A DNA stretch of 64,000 nucleotides from Microbispora hainanensis (GTDB taxonomy: Bacteria > Actinomycetota > Actinomycetes > Streptosporangiales > Streptosporangiaceae), in contig NZ_CP108086.1 of assembly GCF_036186745.1 (NCBI RefSeq), forward strand, positions 5,456,001-5,520,000, in the 5' to 3' direction. This document shows, one piece after another, positions 50,055 through 59,371 of this stretch. The notes beneath the pieces were generated by a model, which ran no database searches, had not been told where the DNA came from, and saw nothing but the letters and a program-made list of their open reading frames with translations. A program made the position numbers and the translations under genes. How positions within the stretch are numbered: the first letter of the stretch is position 1; each line of letters begins with the position of its first letter.

Positions 50055-51486
50055 GAGCAATGCTTAGAACCTGTGGATCTTCAGGGAAGGGGTGTACCTT
50101 CCCGATGATCATGTAGGTCTCATGCATGACCGACGCGCCAACGTCGGTCGGGAAGGCACACCCGTGCTCACCGTAGTCCCTGACCCCGCTGACGGCGACC
50201 GCCGCATGACAGACGGCCCGGTCTCCTCCTCCCTGATCGACGAGATCGTCCGGGAAGGCGCCCGCAGGATGCTCGCCGAAGCGCTCAAAGCCGAAGTCGA
50301 CGCCTATATCGCCCAGTTCTCCGATCAGCGTGACGACGATGGACGCCGTCTGGTCGTGCGCAACGGCTACCACGCCGCGCGCGAGGTGCTCACCGCGGCC
50401 GGCGCGATCGAGGTCAAAGCGCCCAGGGTCAACGACAGGCGCGTCGATGAGGTCACCGGCGAGCGCAAGCGCTTCTCCTCGGCGATCCTGCCGCCCTGGG
50501 CGCGCAAGACACCGAAGATCACCGAAGTGCTGCCCTTGCTCTACCTGCACGGCCTGTCCTCCGGTGACTTCGTCCCGGCGCTGGGGCAGTTCCTCGGCTC
50601 GGCGGCCGGCCTGTCGGCGCCGGTCATCACGAAGCTGACCGAGCAGTGGAAGGCCGAGCAGCGCGCCTTCGCCGACCGTGACCTGTCGGGCGTGGACTAC
50701 GTCTACCTGTGGGCCGACGGGGTGCACGTCAACGTCCGCCTGGAGGAGCACCGTTTGTGCCTGCTGGTGATGATCGGCGTGCGCGCCGACGGCCGTAAGG
50801 AGCTCATCGCGCTGTCCGACGGCTACCGCGAGTCGACCGAGTCGTGGGCCGACCTGCTGCGCGATTGCAAACGGCGGGGGATGCGCGCGCCGGTGCTGGC
50901 CGTCGGGGACGGCGCACTGGGGTTCTGGGCCGCCCTCGGTGAGGTGTTCCCGCAGGCCAGGGCTCAAAGGTGCTGGTTTCACAAAATCGCCAACGTGCTG
51001 GGAGCCATGCCGAAGTCCGCACAGAGCGGCGCGAAGAAGGCGTTGGCGGAGATCTGGAACGCCGAGGACAAAGACCACGCCCTGGCGGCGGTGAAGGCGT
51101 TCCAGGCCGCTTACGGGGCCAAGTACGGCAAGGCCGTGGCCAAGGTCGTCGACGACGTGGACGAACTGCTGGCCTTCTACGACTTCCCAGCCGAGCATTG
51201 GGTGCATCTGCGCACGACCAACCCCATCGAGTCGACGTTCGCCACAGTCCGGCACCGCACCAAGGTCACCAAAGGCCCCGGTTCACGGGCGGCAGGGCTG
51301 GCCATGGCGTTCAAGCTGATCGAGTCGGCCCAGGCCCGCTGGCGCGCGGTCAACGCACCCCACCTCGTCGCCCTGGTCCGCGCCGGGGCCACCTTCGTCA
51401 ACGGCAAGCTCGTCGAACGCCCCGACGATCAGCCCTCACCAGCAGCTGCTTAGGAACTCGTGATCCACAGGTCTTGACGATTGCTC
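50055..51486 (+). mobile_element. IS256-family insertion sequence with 9-bp target duplication
   Basis: 1432 bp. The ends GAGCAAT(N7)ACCTGTGGATC on the left and its inverted match on the right share 18 of 25 positions. The 9-bp direct repeat TGGCGTTCC flanks it at 50046-50054 and 51487-51495. One transposase gene fills the interior. Excision in silico rejoins the interrupted gene in frame, which confirms the boundaries. Confidence 0.88.
50164..51453 (+). CDS. IS256-family (mutator-type) transposase
   Basis: 429 aa from GTG 50164, which matches usual family starts; the frame is open to 50092. Conserved family segments: SSLIDEIVREGARRMLAEAL, a DDE triad with Asp in YLWADGVHV, Asp in VLAVGDGALGFW and Glu in TNPIESTFATVRHRT, and the C-x2-H motif RCWFHKIANVL. 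Full length, no visible defect, so the element may still be active. Confidence 0.93.
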   Translation: MLTVVPDPADGDRRMTDGPVSSSLIDEIVREGARRMLAEALKAEVDAYIAQFSDQRDDDGRRLVVRNGYHAAREVLTAAGAIEVKAPRVNDRRVDEVTGERKRFSSAILPPWARKTPKITEVLPLLYLHGLSSGDFVPALGQFLGSAAGLSAPVITKLTEQWKAEQRAFADRDLSGVDYVYLWADGVHVNVRLEEHRLCLLVMIGVRADGRKELIALSDGYRESTESWADLLRDCKRRGMRAPVLAVGDGALGFWAALGEVFPQARAQRCWFHKIANVLGAMPKSAQSGAKKALAEIWNAEDKDHALAAVKAFQAAYGAKYGKAVAKVVDDVDELLAFYDFPAEHWVHLRTTNPIESTFATVRHRTKVTKGPGSRAAGLAMAFKLIESAQARWRAVNAPHLVALVRAGATFVNGKLVERPDDQPSPAAA

Positions 51487-52428
51487 TGGCGTTCCAGATC
51501 CAGGGCAGTACGTGGTGAATGGGGGAGGGGCCGGGTGAGGCGCAGATGGCCTGCCGTAGGGATAGGCGCAGCTCCTGCAGATCCTGCAGGTCCGTCACCG
51601 CGTGACTGAGGGCCCGTTGCCGTCCGTCCCGGGCGGTGGCATCGACAAGCGCCATCGCCTGCTTGAAAGGGTCGGCCGTCGGCTGCGTGTCAGCGACGGG
51701 AGCCTCGAGCTCGGTGCCCGGCACTACCTGGAGCCGGGCTGTGCGCCAGGTGCTCCAGTCGGTTCCGATGCTGTCCAAGGCGGCCAGCAGTAGTTCGACG
51801 GCGCGCCGCTCTGCGTCGTCGCCGTTTCCCCACACAGCGGTGATCAGCGGAGTGACCTGAGCCCAGGTGAGGTGGTTGAAGCGCCTGGGCGGCCGGCGGT
51901 GTGTGAGGCATCGGCGGAGTCAGGTAGGTGAGGTCGATGCGGCGAGCCGGATGATGATGTTCGGCGAGGTCGAGGTACCCCGAGAGCTGCCCTTGACGGT
52001 GACTTGCGGTCTCGGTCTTCAGCTCGATCATCCACAGGCGCTCGGGCCAGAGCATCGCGTAGTCCGGTGCTCCGCCCTGTTCGTCGTCATGCCGCCGTGG
52101 AAGGTCGAACTCGTCGACGAACTGCGGCCGAACATCCCAGGCGCCGGTGCCGAACGAGAGCGCGTCCAGCTCAAGCAGGAAACGGGCTCCGCGGTCCGAG
52201 GGAGCGTTGGGCGTATTCCACCGTGGATAGGGCCCGCCGAGGATCAGCATGGTCAGCAGCCGCTGGCAATATTCTTCCCGGCCGAGCCGGAGCCGTCCTA
52301 AAAGGCGCAGAGGATCTTCGGTCGCCATGACCGTCACGATCTCACGGCTCGGCTCGGGCCGCCCAGGGCCAGGATGGCGGAGCGCACGAGAGCCGGGGAG
52401 ACAACCAAAGTCTTCCCGCTCCCCGCCA

Positions 52429-54003
52429 CTACCTCGTCGGCTTGCTTGCCTGCCGTCCGCCGTCGGAGTTGGACCTTGAGGCTGCCGTGACCGCGCCGAC
52501 GGGAGCCCCCGGGATATTCGAGGTGTACTGCGATGCCGTCGCGCTGTTGGCCACGGTGTTATCGTCGAAGAGTGCCGAGACCAGGGCGGGATCTCGGCGG
52601 CGGTCCAAGATGGACAGCGCGACCATGACGCTCGGACGTTCCGCGGGAGTCGCAGTGTCGAGAGCGGCCCGGTTCAGATCCGCAAGCACCGCGTTCGTGT
52701 AGCCGACGACGTCTCGGTACGCCCCCACGAGGGCTCGTACCCCGGATGCTCCCACCTGGCCGTTCACGGCAGCGGTGGTTCTCGACATCGCGTGGATCGC
52801 TTCGATCTGGCCAGGGGCGGTGACCTGCGCCAGATCACGATGGCCGAGTACGGCGAGGGCTTCTACGGCATGCCGGACGGAAAGCAGAATTTGCGACATG
52901 TCCGCGGTCGTCGGCGCCAGCTCGGCTGGGGACTTCAGCGCCGGCAGGTTCCGCAGCTCGAAGGTCCACTCCGGGTTGGCCGAGATGAGACGGCCCAGGC
53001 GAATGGTCATCTGGTCAAGGTGATCCGCGGGGCCTGGACGCCGCTGGTCGAACAGGAGCCGCTGCCAGCGGTGCCGTACGGCTTGCCAGCGGTCGAGCAC
53101 ACGGTGAAGACCTTCCGCCGATTGGCGGAGTGCGCGGCGGACAAGCAGTTCGCGGGCGGGATGCAGTTCGATGTGCCGTCGGGTCAGCATCGTGACCGCC
53201 TGGTAGGCGCAGTGGAGGGCCACGACGGCGGCGGTGGCGTTGCGCCGGCAGTCCGCGGACGACAGCTGCCCTCCCGCCTCGGGCTGGGCCGTGCGTATCC
53301 CCTCGGCGTTCGTGATGATCCCGGCGCAGAGCTGCTCGACCGAAGCGGTCGCAGGTAGCGCGGACGGTGGCTGGGTCGCCCTGAGGGGTACGGCGGCCAG
53401 CGTCTCGGTGGCGCCCGGCGCCGTCACCCGGAAGGCGATGTCACCCGCAGTCTGCAGAGCGGTGACCAACCGGTCGAGCCGTACGCTGTCCAGACCCGCC
53501 CTGCGCACTTCGGCTCGGGCCGCCTTCATGACTCGGCCGAGGAGCTGTGCCTGGCGTGCCACGATGTCCAGCACCGCGTGCCGGACGCTCATGTCCTCGA
53601 TCGCGTTCGCCCAGTCCGACCGTGGGTTGTAGTGCGTCTTCAGCAGGTCATGGCCGGTGCCGAGGGCGAGCGCGGCGCCGGCGACATGGACCGGAACGGG
53701 ATGCGCGGTGTTGCGATTCCGGCCGGTGAGTTGCCGGTCGAGGTCGCGTAGGATCACGTCGGCTTCCTGCAGCAGGACGCGCGGATGGTTCACCCGGTCC
53801 CACAGATGGGACAGCCGCTCGTGCGCGGGGGCGCGTTCGGGTGCGAGATCGTCCAGGTAGCGGAGCAGGACCGTCGTCATCCGGCGCGCCGGCTGGATCG
53901 TCGCGATGGCGGCGACACCGGAAACGGACCGCTCCGCGCAATAGACGGCCGTGTTCATCTGCTCGGACGCCTCACGCAAGAAGACGCCGAAGACAGTAGT
54001 CAT
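52429..54003 (-). CDS. Hypothetical protein of the conjugative region
   Basis: 524 aa, soluble, mostly helical, Ala/Arg/Leu-rich, no recognised domain. Helical bundles such as HLWDRVNHPRVLLQEADVIL and the invariant-looking TGHDLLKTHYNPRSDW are features to search with. It ends in a low-complexity Ser/Gly tail. Last gene of the minus-strand transfer operon that starts near 61430; spacing to the next gene is six bases. Confidence 0.65.
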   Translation of the reverse strand: MTTVFGVFLREASEQMNTAVYCAERSVSGVAAIATIQPARRMTTVLLRYLDDLAPERAPAHERLSHLWDRVNHPRVLLQEADVILRDLDRQLTGRNRNTAHPVPVHVAGAALALGTGHDLLKTHYNPRSDWANAIEDMSVRHAVLDIVARQAQLLGRVMKAARAEVRRAGLDSVRLDRLVTALQTAGDIAFRVTAPGATETLAAVPLRATQPPSALPATASVEQLCAGIITNAEGIRTAQPEAGGQLSSADCRRNATAAVVALHCAYQAVTMLTRRHIELHPARELLVRRALRQSAEGLHRVLDRWQAVRHRWQRLLFDQRRPGPADHLDQMTIRLGRLISANPEWTFELRNLPALKSPAELAPTTADMSQILLSVRHAVEALAVLGHRDLAQVTAPGQIEAIHAMSRTTAAVNGQVGASGVRALVGAYRDVVGYTNAVLADLNRAALDTATPAERPSVMVALSILDRRRDPALVSALFDDNTVANSATASQYTSNIPGAPVGAVTAASRSNSDGGRQASKPTR

Positions 54004-54009
54004 GGCCGT

Positions 54010-54411
54010 TCACCCGCCCAGGAAAAGCTGAATACGGGTCCCGCAGCGTGAGGCGGTCAGCGCGGCAAGCCGGGCGTCCGGGGTCTTCAGATCGAGAGCC
54101 CTTTCGGCCATCACCTCTCGGAGAAGCCCGCCCAGGGCAGCCATCGCCTCTGTGACAGCTGACCGGTCGTCGGCGTCCTTGAAGACCAGCGGCATGTCGT
54201 ACGCCGTGGCAGGAACCGACCTCAACGCCGACGCTCCCTCGAACGCGGCGCTTCCGGCCGAAACCCACGCCGGAAATTCCTCTGGGGCGCTCGCGCCTTC
54301 CATGGCTCTGGCCGCCTCCGACGCGACCAGGAACGCGTGCAGAGCGGTGTCGACGTCGCGCCATGCCTCCAGCTCGGCGTGCGCCTTGGACAGCTCATCG
54401 ATCAGGGACAT
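54010..54411 (-). CDS. Small helical hypothetical protein of the transfer operon
   Basis: 133 aa from ATG 54411 behind GGAGG. Acidic helical protein (MSLIDELSKAHAELEAWRDV) with no recognised domain. Positioned between the DUF4913 gene and the 524-aa protein gene. Confidence 0.65.
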   Translation of the reverse strand: MSLIDELSKAHAELEAWRDVDTALHAFLVASEAARAMEGASAPEEFPAWVSAGSAAFEGASALRSVPATAYDMPLVFKDADDRSAVTEAMAALGGLLREVMAERALDLKTPDARLAALTASRCGTRIQLFLGG

Positions 54412-54427
54412 GAGACCTCCTAGTGAT

Positions 54428-54820
54428 TCAGACATGACTGTCGAGCTCGGGCTCATCCGCCGGACCATCCGAAGCGGATTCTGTGGAAGAGGGCCACCAG
54501 CCAGGCGGGGCGGGGTCGACGTTGGCCAGATGGGGTTCGAGGTGTTCGTCCTCACTGCACTGATAGAAGGGGCCGCGGGCACCGAGCAGGATGGGCAGTT
54601 GGTGGTCGAGGTGGTCGCGGTACCAGACGCCCATGCCGGTGCCCGCTTCCAGGCGCAACACCTCCCAGGCGTGCCAGAGTGCCGTGAGCCGCGAGATGGC
54701 CTCGGCGTGCCTCCACCACTGGGCGCACCAGCGGAACTCCCCACCGAGCGTCCGCCGGTACATGGGGACAAATCGCTCGGTCACCCATTCCTCGACCGTC
54801 TCGTAGACCGGTTCGGTCAT
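54428..54820 (-). CDS. DUF4913 protein
   Basis: 130 aa. The segment WVTERFVPMYRRTLGGEFRW followed by CAQWWRHAEAISRLTALWHAWE and GMGVWYRDHLDHQLPILLG is the DUF4913 signature. These proteins accompany conjugation genes of actinobacterial plasmids and integrative elements; biochemical role unknown. ATG overlaps the coupling-protein stop (ATGA). Confidence 0.82.
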   Translation of the reverse strand: MTEPVYETVEEWVTERFVPMYRRTLGGEFRWCAQWWRHAEAISRLTALWHAWEVLRLEAGTGMGVWYRDHLDHQLPILLGARGPFYQCSEDEHLEPHLANVDPAPPGWWPSSTESASDGPADEPELDSHV

Positions 54821-56556
54821 CGTGCCGCTCCTTCCGCGATGAGCCGTTCGAGCCGGTCACGGCAGGCTTGGATCCGGTCGGCGTCGCGGCTCTCGTACCA
54901 GGGGAGCAGTGAGATCAGGGCGGGACGTCCGCCGGTGGCCAGCAGCAGCGCGGTCCCCGGCGGGAGCGCGCGGATGGCGGCGGGTTCGAGAATGTCCTGC
55001 CGGCGCAGCGAGATCTGCTCCGAGGCCCGGCCGTCGGCGTACGAGACGGAACGGACGGGCACGTCGTGCTGGCCGACGAGCGTGGCCAGGTCACGAGCCA
55101 GGCGCGGGGAGTCGACGCCGGCACCGATGACCTTGCGGGTGGCCGCACCCCACATGGCGGCCATGCCCGCCTCGCCCCACACCGTGACGCCTTGCTCGTA
55201 CGACTGGAGGATCGTCACGGGGACGATGCCGCGCGAGCCGAGGTGGCTGTACAGCTCGGGCAGGTCGGCGATCCGGCAGATGTTGGCCGCCTCGTCGAGG
55301 GAGACGACCATCGGCGGGTCGAGCCTGCCGCCCATGCGCTCAGCCCGGCGTTCGGCGGCCCGCATCGCGGTGTCGGTGAGCGCGGCGATCAGCGGCGCGG
55401 CAGCCGAGCGCGACTTCGACAACAGATAGAGGGTGTCGGTTCCAGCGGCGAAAGCCTGCGGGTCGAAGACCGGCAGGGCCGACGGCGTGACCCAGGAGAT
55501 TATCGCCTCGTCGCGCAGTGCTTTGGCGGCTGTGCGGGCTGTCTGGTAGATGCCGTCGCGTGTCTCGACCGCGCCGTTCTGCGCGCCGCGCAGCGACGAG
55601 GCGAGCAGGGAGAAGCCTGCGGCCTCCAGCAGCTCAACCGGCGTTGGTACGGCAGGCGTGTCGAGCCATTTGGCGACATCGCGCATCGTGCGGCCGGAGG
55701 ACGCGGCGGCGAGGAACAACGCGCAGAGCAGGTCCTGCGCGGCGGGTCCCCACAGGTCACGCTTGGTGCCGTCGTCGACGGTGAGGACGAAGTGCCCAGC
55801 GAGGCGGTGAGCGTCCTCCACCGTCGCGAGACCGCGTAGCGGGTCCCACCACCATGTTTGCGGCTGATAGGTGATGTGCTGTGGGTCGAACAGCCACACA
55901 GTGCCCTCGGCAGCACGAAGTGAGGCTGTCGCCGCCCACAGGTCGGACTTGTTCGACGTCGCGATGACCGGCCCAGGAGCCGAGAGCACGTACGGAATGC
56001 TCAGGCAGGTCGTCTTGCCCGACCTGGGGGCCATGAAGGCCACGATGGTGTCCTCCCAGGAGGCGTACAGCGTGGGCCCGCTTCGCATCAGGTCGCCGAG
56101 CGCCAGCCCGATGTCGCAGGGCATCACCGCCCCGGACAGGGACGGCCGCAGCTCGCGCGCCTTCTTCTCTGCCGCCTCCGGCTTCAGCGCAGCGAGCCCG
56201 GGATTGTCCGCGAGGGCGGCCACCGGATCCACCGGATCGGGCAGCCGTCCGATGACGAACCACCAGGCGGCCACGACGATGCCGAGCGCGGTAGTCAGGA
56301 GGACGGCGGCAACGACGACAACGGCGAGCGTCGGGGTGCTGGGCCAGGCGGATGCCGTACGGCCTTCGAGCACACGCCATGCGAAGTCGGTGCCGAACTC
56401 GCGGACCCGCCCGCCGAACAGGGCGGCCGCGACGCGGGCGGCGACCCAAATGAGGCCGAAGAACGCAACGACGCCCCACCCCGCGAAGAGCGCTATCCAC
56501 GCTCCGGTCGCGCCGTGCGGGGTGAATCCGGTGCGCGGTCCCACCGCTCTCGTCAT
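54817..56556 (-). CDS. VirD4/TraG-type conjugal coupling protein
   Basis: 579 aa from ATG 56556 (overlaps the VirB4-like stop). Two N-terminal helices (about residues 18-42 and 75-98), Walker A in FMAPRSGKTTCLSIPY (about residues 173-188), Walker B in PPMVVSLDEAANICRI, and a Gln/sensor stretch VTILQSYEQG. It docks the relaxosome at the transfer channel and powers DNA export. It is the expected partner of the relaxase at 11029-12471. Confidence 0.9.
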   Translation of the reverse strand: MTRAVGPRTGFTPHGATGAWIALFAGWGVVAFFGLIWVAARVAAALFGGRVREFGTDFAWRVLEGRTASAWPSTPTLAVVVVAAVLLTTALGIVVAAWWFVIGRLPDPVDPVAALADNPGLAALKPEAAEKKARELRPSLSGAVMPCDIGLALGDLMRSGPTLYASWEDTIVAFMAPRSGKTTCLSIPYVLSAPGPVIATSNKSDLWAATASLRAAEGTVWLFDPQHITYQPQTWWWDPLRGLATVEDAHRLAGHFVLTVDDGTKRDLWGPAAQDLLCALFLAAASSGRTMRDVAKWLDTPAVPTPVELLEAAGFSLLASSLRGAQNGAVETRDGIYQTARTAAKALRDEAIISWVTPSALPVFDPQAFAAGTDTLYLLSKSRSAAAPLIAALTDTAMRAAERRAERMGGRLDPPMVVSLDEAANICRIADLPELYSHLGSRGIVPVTILQSYEQGVTVWGEAGMAAMWGAATRKVIGAGVDSPRLARDLATLVGQHDVPVRSVSYADGRASEQISLRRQDILEPAAIRALPPGTALLLATGGRPALISLLPWYESRDADRIQACRDRLERLIAEGAAR

Positions 56557-57929
56557 CGGATCGCCTGGTCGGTGTCGTAGAGCTCGTGCTCGACGCCGAC
56601 GAGCGCGAGCTCGACCGGGATGCCGAGCCGGTCGCCGGTCTTGATGAGGTACTTGCCGCGACCCGGATGCCGGGCGCCCGGTTGCCAGGTGTCCGGCGCG
56701 GACCAGGAGGCGACCAGCTCCTGCTCCGGCCCGGTCAGGCGGGTGATCTCGCTGACGCGGGCCAGCTCGCGCGGGGGCAGCCCGGCCAGCACGGTGATGG
56801 CGCTGCGGTCGATGAAGCCGCGAGCCTTTGCCCGGTCCTCCTCGGTGGGCAGTGCCTCCAGATCGGCAAGCGAGTGAGTGATCATGATGGAGGCCATGCC
56901 CTTGGCGCGGTTGAGCCGAGTCAGGCTGTCGGCGTACTCGACCAAACCCGGCGCCCCGCGCAGCGCCCGCCACAGCTCGTCCATGACCGCCATATAGGAG
57001 TGGCCGGTCGTGCCGTCGACCATGGCGAAGCCGTATGCCCAAGTGCACAGCATCGCTGCGGTCAGGAGCTTGTCGCCGGCCGCGCCGACGCGGGAGATGT
57101 CCACGGAGACCGCGGGCGCGGTCAGGTCGATGGGGCGGGTGGTCGGCCCGTCGAAGACGCCGGCAAGCGAACCGGTGCAGAGCAGTTCGAGAGTGAAGAC
57201 GAGGTCGCTGACCCGCTCGCGGTATCGCTCCGGGTCGTCAGTCCGCGCGGCCGATCGCAGCGCTTCGGGGCCTTCTTCGAGTACGGCGAGCACGTCGGGC
57301 ACGGTCGGGGCGGTGAGGCGTTCGTCGAGCAGGTCGATGGCCCGGCCGAGGATGACCTCTTCGGCGTTGCTGACCGGTGCCTCGCGGATGAGCGTGCAGA
57401 GCGCCATCAGCAGCGAGAGCCGCCGTCCGCGCAGCTCCCAGCGGGTGCGTTCGGCTTCGGCCCCGCGCTGGGTCCGTACGGCGGCGCCGAGCGGCCCGGC
57501 GTCGAGGGGGTTGATGCGGTCGAGGCCGCGACCGACGCGGATGACCTGTCCGCCGACGTGCTCGACGAGCATGGTGTAGTCGGGTTTGGTGTCGCCGAGG
57601 ATCAGCGCGGTCGAGCCGGACGCGATGGCCCCGACGATGAGCCGCTTGACCAGGGTCGACTTGCCGGTCCCCGGCTGGCCGAGGACGAACACGCCCGGGT
57701 TGGTGACCAGCCCGGCGCGCAGCCAGGCCAGTGGGTCGAGGCAGACGACCTCCCCGAACAGCTGGTGGCGGCCGATCGGTGTGCCGATGGCGGGGGAGCC
57801 CGAGCCGGCCACGAACGGGAAGAGGCCGCACACTTGTGCCGTGGTCGCCTGGAACTCCGCGCCGGCCTCCACGTGCACGGCGCATCCGCCGTACGGCTCT
57901 CGCCAGCCGCGTGCGGGAGTCTTCACCAT
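56553..57929 (-). CDS. VirB4/TraC-like ATPase of the transfer channel
   Basis: 458 aa from ATG 57929 with a strong AGGAGG. Walker A FVLGQPGTGKSTLVKRL (about residues 82-98), Walker B YMAVMDELWRALR, and motif ASIMITHSLADLEAL. It lacks the long N-terminal domain of VirB4, which in actinobacterial systems is supplied by the separate SCO6880-like protein encoded upstream. Cytoplasmic-face ATPase energising channel assembly or substrate transfer. Confidence 0.88.
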   Translation of the reverse strand: MVKTPARGWREPYGGCAVHVEAGAEFQATTAQVCGLFPFVAGSGSPAIGTPIGRHQLFGEVVCLDPLAWLRAGLVTNPGVFVLGQPGTGKSTLVKRLIVGAIASGSTALILGDTKPDYTMLVEHVGGQVIRVGRGLDRINPLDAGPLGAAVRTQRGAEAERTRWELRGRRLSLLMALCTLIREAPVSNAEEVILGRAIDLLDERLTAPTVPDVLAVLEEGPEALRSAARTDDPERYRERVSDLVFTLELLCTGSLAGVFDGPTTRPIDLTAPAVSVDISRVGAAGDKLLTAAMLCTWAYGFAMVDGTTGHSYMAVMDELWRALRGAPGLVEYADSLTRLNRAKGMASIMITHSLADLEALPTEEDRAKARGFIDRSAITVLAGLPPRELARVSEITRLTGPEQELVASWSAPDTWQPGARHPGRGKYLIKTGDRLGIPVELALVGVEHELYDTDQAIR

Positions 57930-59371
57930 GACCTCCTGGTCAGCTCGGCCGGGCAGACGCCGCAGGGCAAGGTGGTGGCGAACCCGGCGGACTGGCTGCC
58001 CCACAGGCGGCGCAGCCGGATTCGGGAGGCTTCCGCGGCGGCCTCGGTGACCGCGACGGCCTGGGCCAGGTCCTCTTCGTGAGTGACCGTGGTGGTGACG
58101 TACAGCGTCACGAGCGTGACCCCGGCCCCGGTGGCTTCCTCGGCGGCGGCCTGCCGGGCGCGGGCCTGGTCGTAGGCGTCACGGGCGGTCTCGTCCCGCC
58201 CGGTCCGGCGGCGGTACTGCTCGCGGAACGCGGCGGCGTTGACCTCGTCTTCGAGCACCCGTGTGGCCTCGGCGGCGGGCAACGGACGGTATTGGAGACT
58301 GACCCGCTTCGGGTATGGACCCGGAGCGACCAGGCGGCTGAGTACGTCGGCGGGGACGTTCTGGCGTGGCGCCTCGTGCCAGGCCCAGCTCACGCTGATC
58401 CCGCTGTCGTGCCGGTAGTGATCTGGGTGCTCTTCGGCGCCGATCGGACCGGCGTCCGCCCATGTCAGGTCATCGGCGCGGGCGGTGTCGGCTCTGGCGG
58501 CGGGATCGTATGCGGCACGGACGATTCCAGCCAGCTCGGCGGCGGTCGCCCGGCCGGTGACGGTGACGCCGCACGATCCGAGCGCGGAGGCCAGCGCGTC
58601 GGTGGTGCGGCCGAGCTCGCCGATTGCCGTGCTCATGTCGCCCTGTCCGGCGGGGGAGCGGGCCGGGTCGAACGTCACGCTCACGTAGGTGTTCACGCGG
58701 GCCGCCGTACGCGGTGCCGTACTGACCAGTTGCCGCATGAGCAGGGCCGCCGCCTCGGGAGCCGTGGAGGACAGCGCGCGGCCGACGGTGTCGGCGAGCG
58801 CGGAGCCGGGCTCGGGCGCGGTGTCGACGGTGACCGTGGCCCAGCGGACGGCCGGCATGTGTCCGAGCGAGGCCAGCCAGGCACCCCAATTGGACACCCA
58901 GGCGTCGGCGTCCGACCGCTCCGCCAGCCAGGTCGACGCGGGCGACACCTTCAGCGTCGCGGTGAACAGCCCGGTGCGGCGATCCCACGCGATGCCGTAC
59001 GGCCGGCCGAAGGCGTCCTCGGCTGACATCAGCCGAGTCGCGGCCAGAACCCCAGGGAGCTGAAAGGCGCGGGGGTGAGCGACGACGACTCCGGCGCGGT
59101 AGCGGGTGTGACCGCGGGCTTTGCCGTACGACCAGCGGATCCGGCGCGTGACGAGGTGGGCGACGGGAACGCCGCTGACCCGGATAAGCACCAGTGCTCC
59201 AGCCAGGGCAGTGGGCGGCCCGGTGTAGAGCGCGGCACGGAGGTCCACGGACACGGTGAGGACCAGTGCGGTGAGCGCACCCAGCGCGACGAACGTCCCG
59301 GTCGTGCCCAGGCCGAGCAGGCCGAGCCCGCGCCGTCGGCGCCAGCCTCCGTAGGTACGGATGTCCGTCAT
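57923..59371 (-). CDS. SCO6880-like conjugation protein
   Basis: 482 aa from ATG 59371. Two N-terminal helices (about residues 17-40 and 45-65) in a PrgI/SCO6880 arrangement, then a long cytoplasmic domain with WGAWLASLGHMPAVRWATVT and YKRVS-like YPKRVSLQYRPLPA. This family replaces the N-terminal part of VirB4 and always neighbours the ATPase in actinobacterial type IV systems. Overlaps the next gene by 7 bases. Confidence 0.85.
   Translation of the reverse strand: MTDIRTYGGWRRRRGLGLLGLGTTGTFVALGALTALVLTVSVDLRAALYTGPPTALAGALVLIRVSGVPVAHLVTRRIRWSYGKARGHTRYRAGVVVAHPRAFQLPGVLAATRLMSAEDAFGRPYGIAWDRRTGLFTATLKVSPASTWLAERSDADAWVSNWGAWLASLGHMPAVRWATVTVDTAPEPGSALADTVGRALSSTAPEAAALLMRQLVSTAPRTAARVNTYVSVTFDPARSPAGQGDMSTAIGELGRTTDALASALGSCGVTVTGRATAAELAGIVRAAYDPAARADTARADDLTWADAGPIGAEEHPDHYRHDSGISVSWAWHEAPRQNVPADVLSRLVAPGPYPKRVSLQYRPLPAAEATRVLEDEVNAAAFREQYRRRTGRDETARDAYDQARARQAAAEEATGAGVTLVTLYVTTTVTHEEDLAQAVAVTEAAAEASRIRLRRLWGSQSAGFATTLPCGVCPAELTRRSW

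Larger units (their letters stand above)
49957..52337 (-). pseudogene. PD-(D/E)XK-like gene split by IS256 and frameshifted
   Basis: Minus-strand gene in pieces. The 5' part (52337 or 52328 down to about 51890) carries GGAPDYAMLWPERLWMIELK then TE, the D-x(n)-E-x-K arrangement of PD-(D/E)XK nucleases. A one-base shift near 51890 moves the frame to 51398-51835 (LQVVPGTELEAPVADTQPTA, DLQDLQELRLSLRQAI). That frame is interrupted by the IS after PWIWNA. Removing the IS plus one 9-bp duplicate restores an in-frame join to TTSGGTALTAAGAETGYELR and a stop at 49957. Confidence 0.75.

Noticed and set aside
56586..58082. Plus-strand 498-codon frame opposite the VirB4-like gene
   Set aside because: Antisense of a conserved ATPase.
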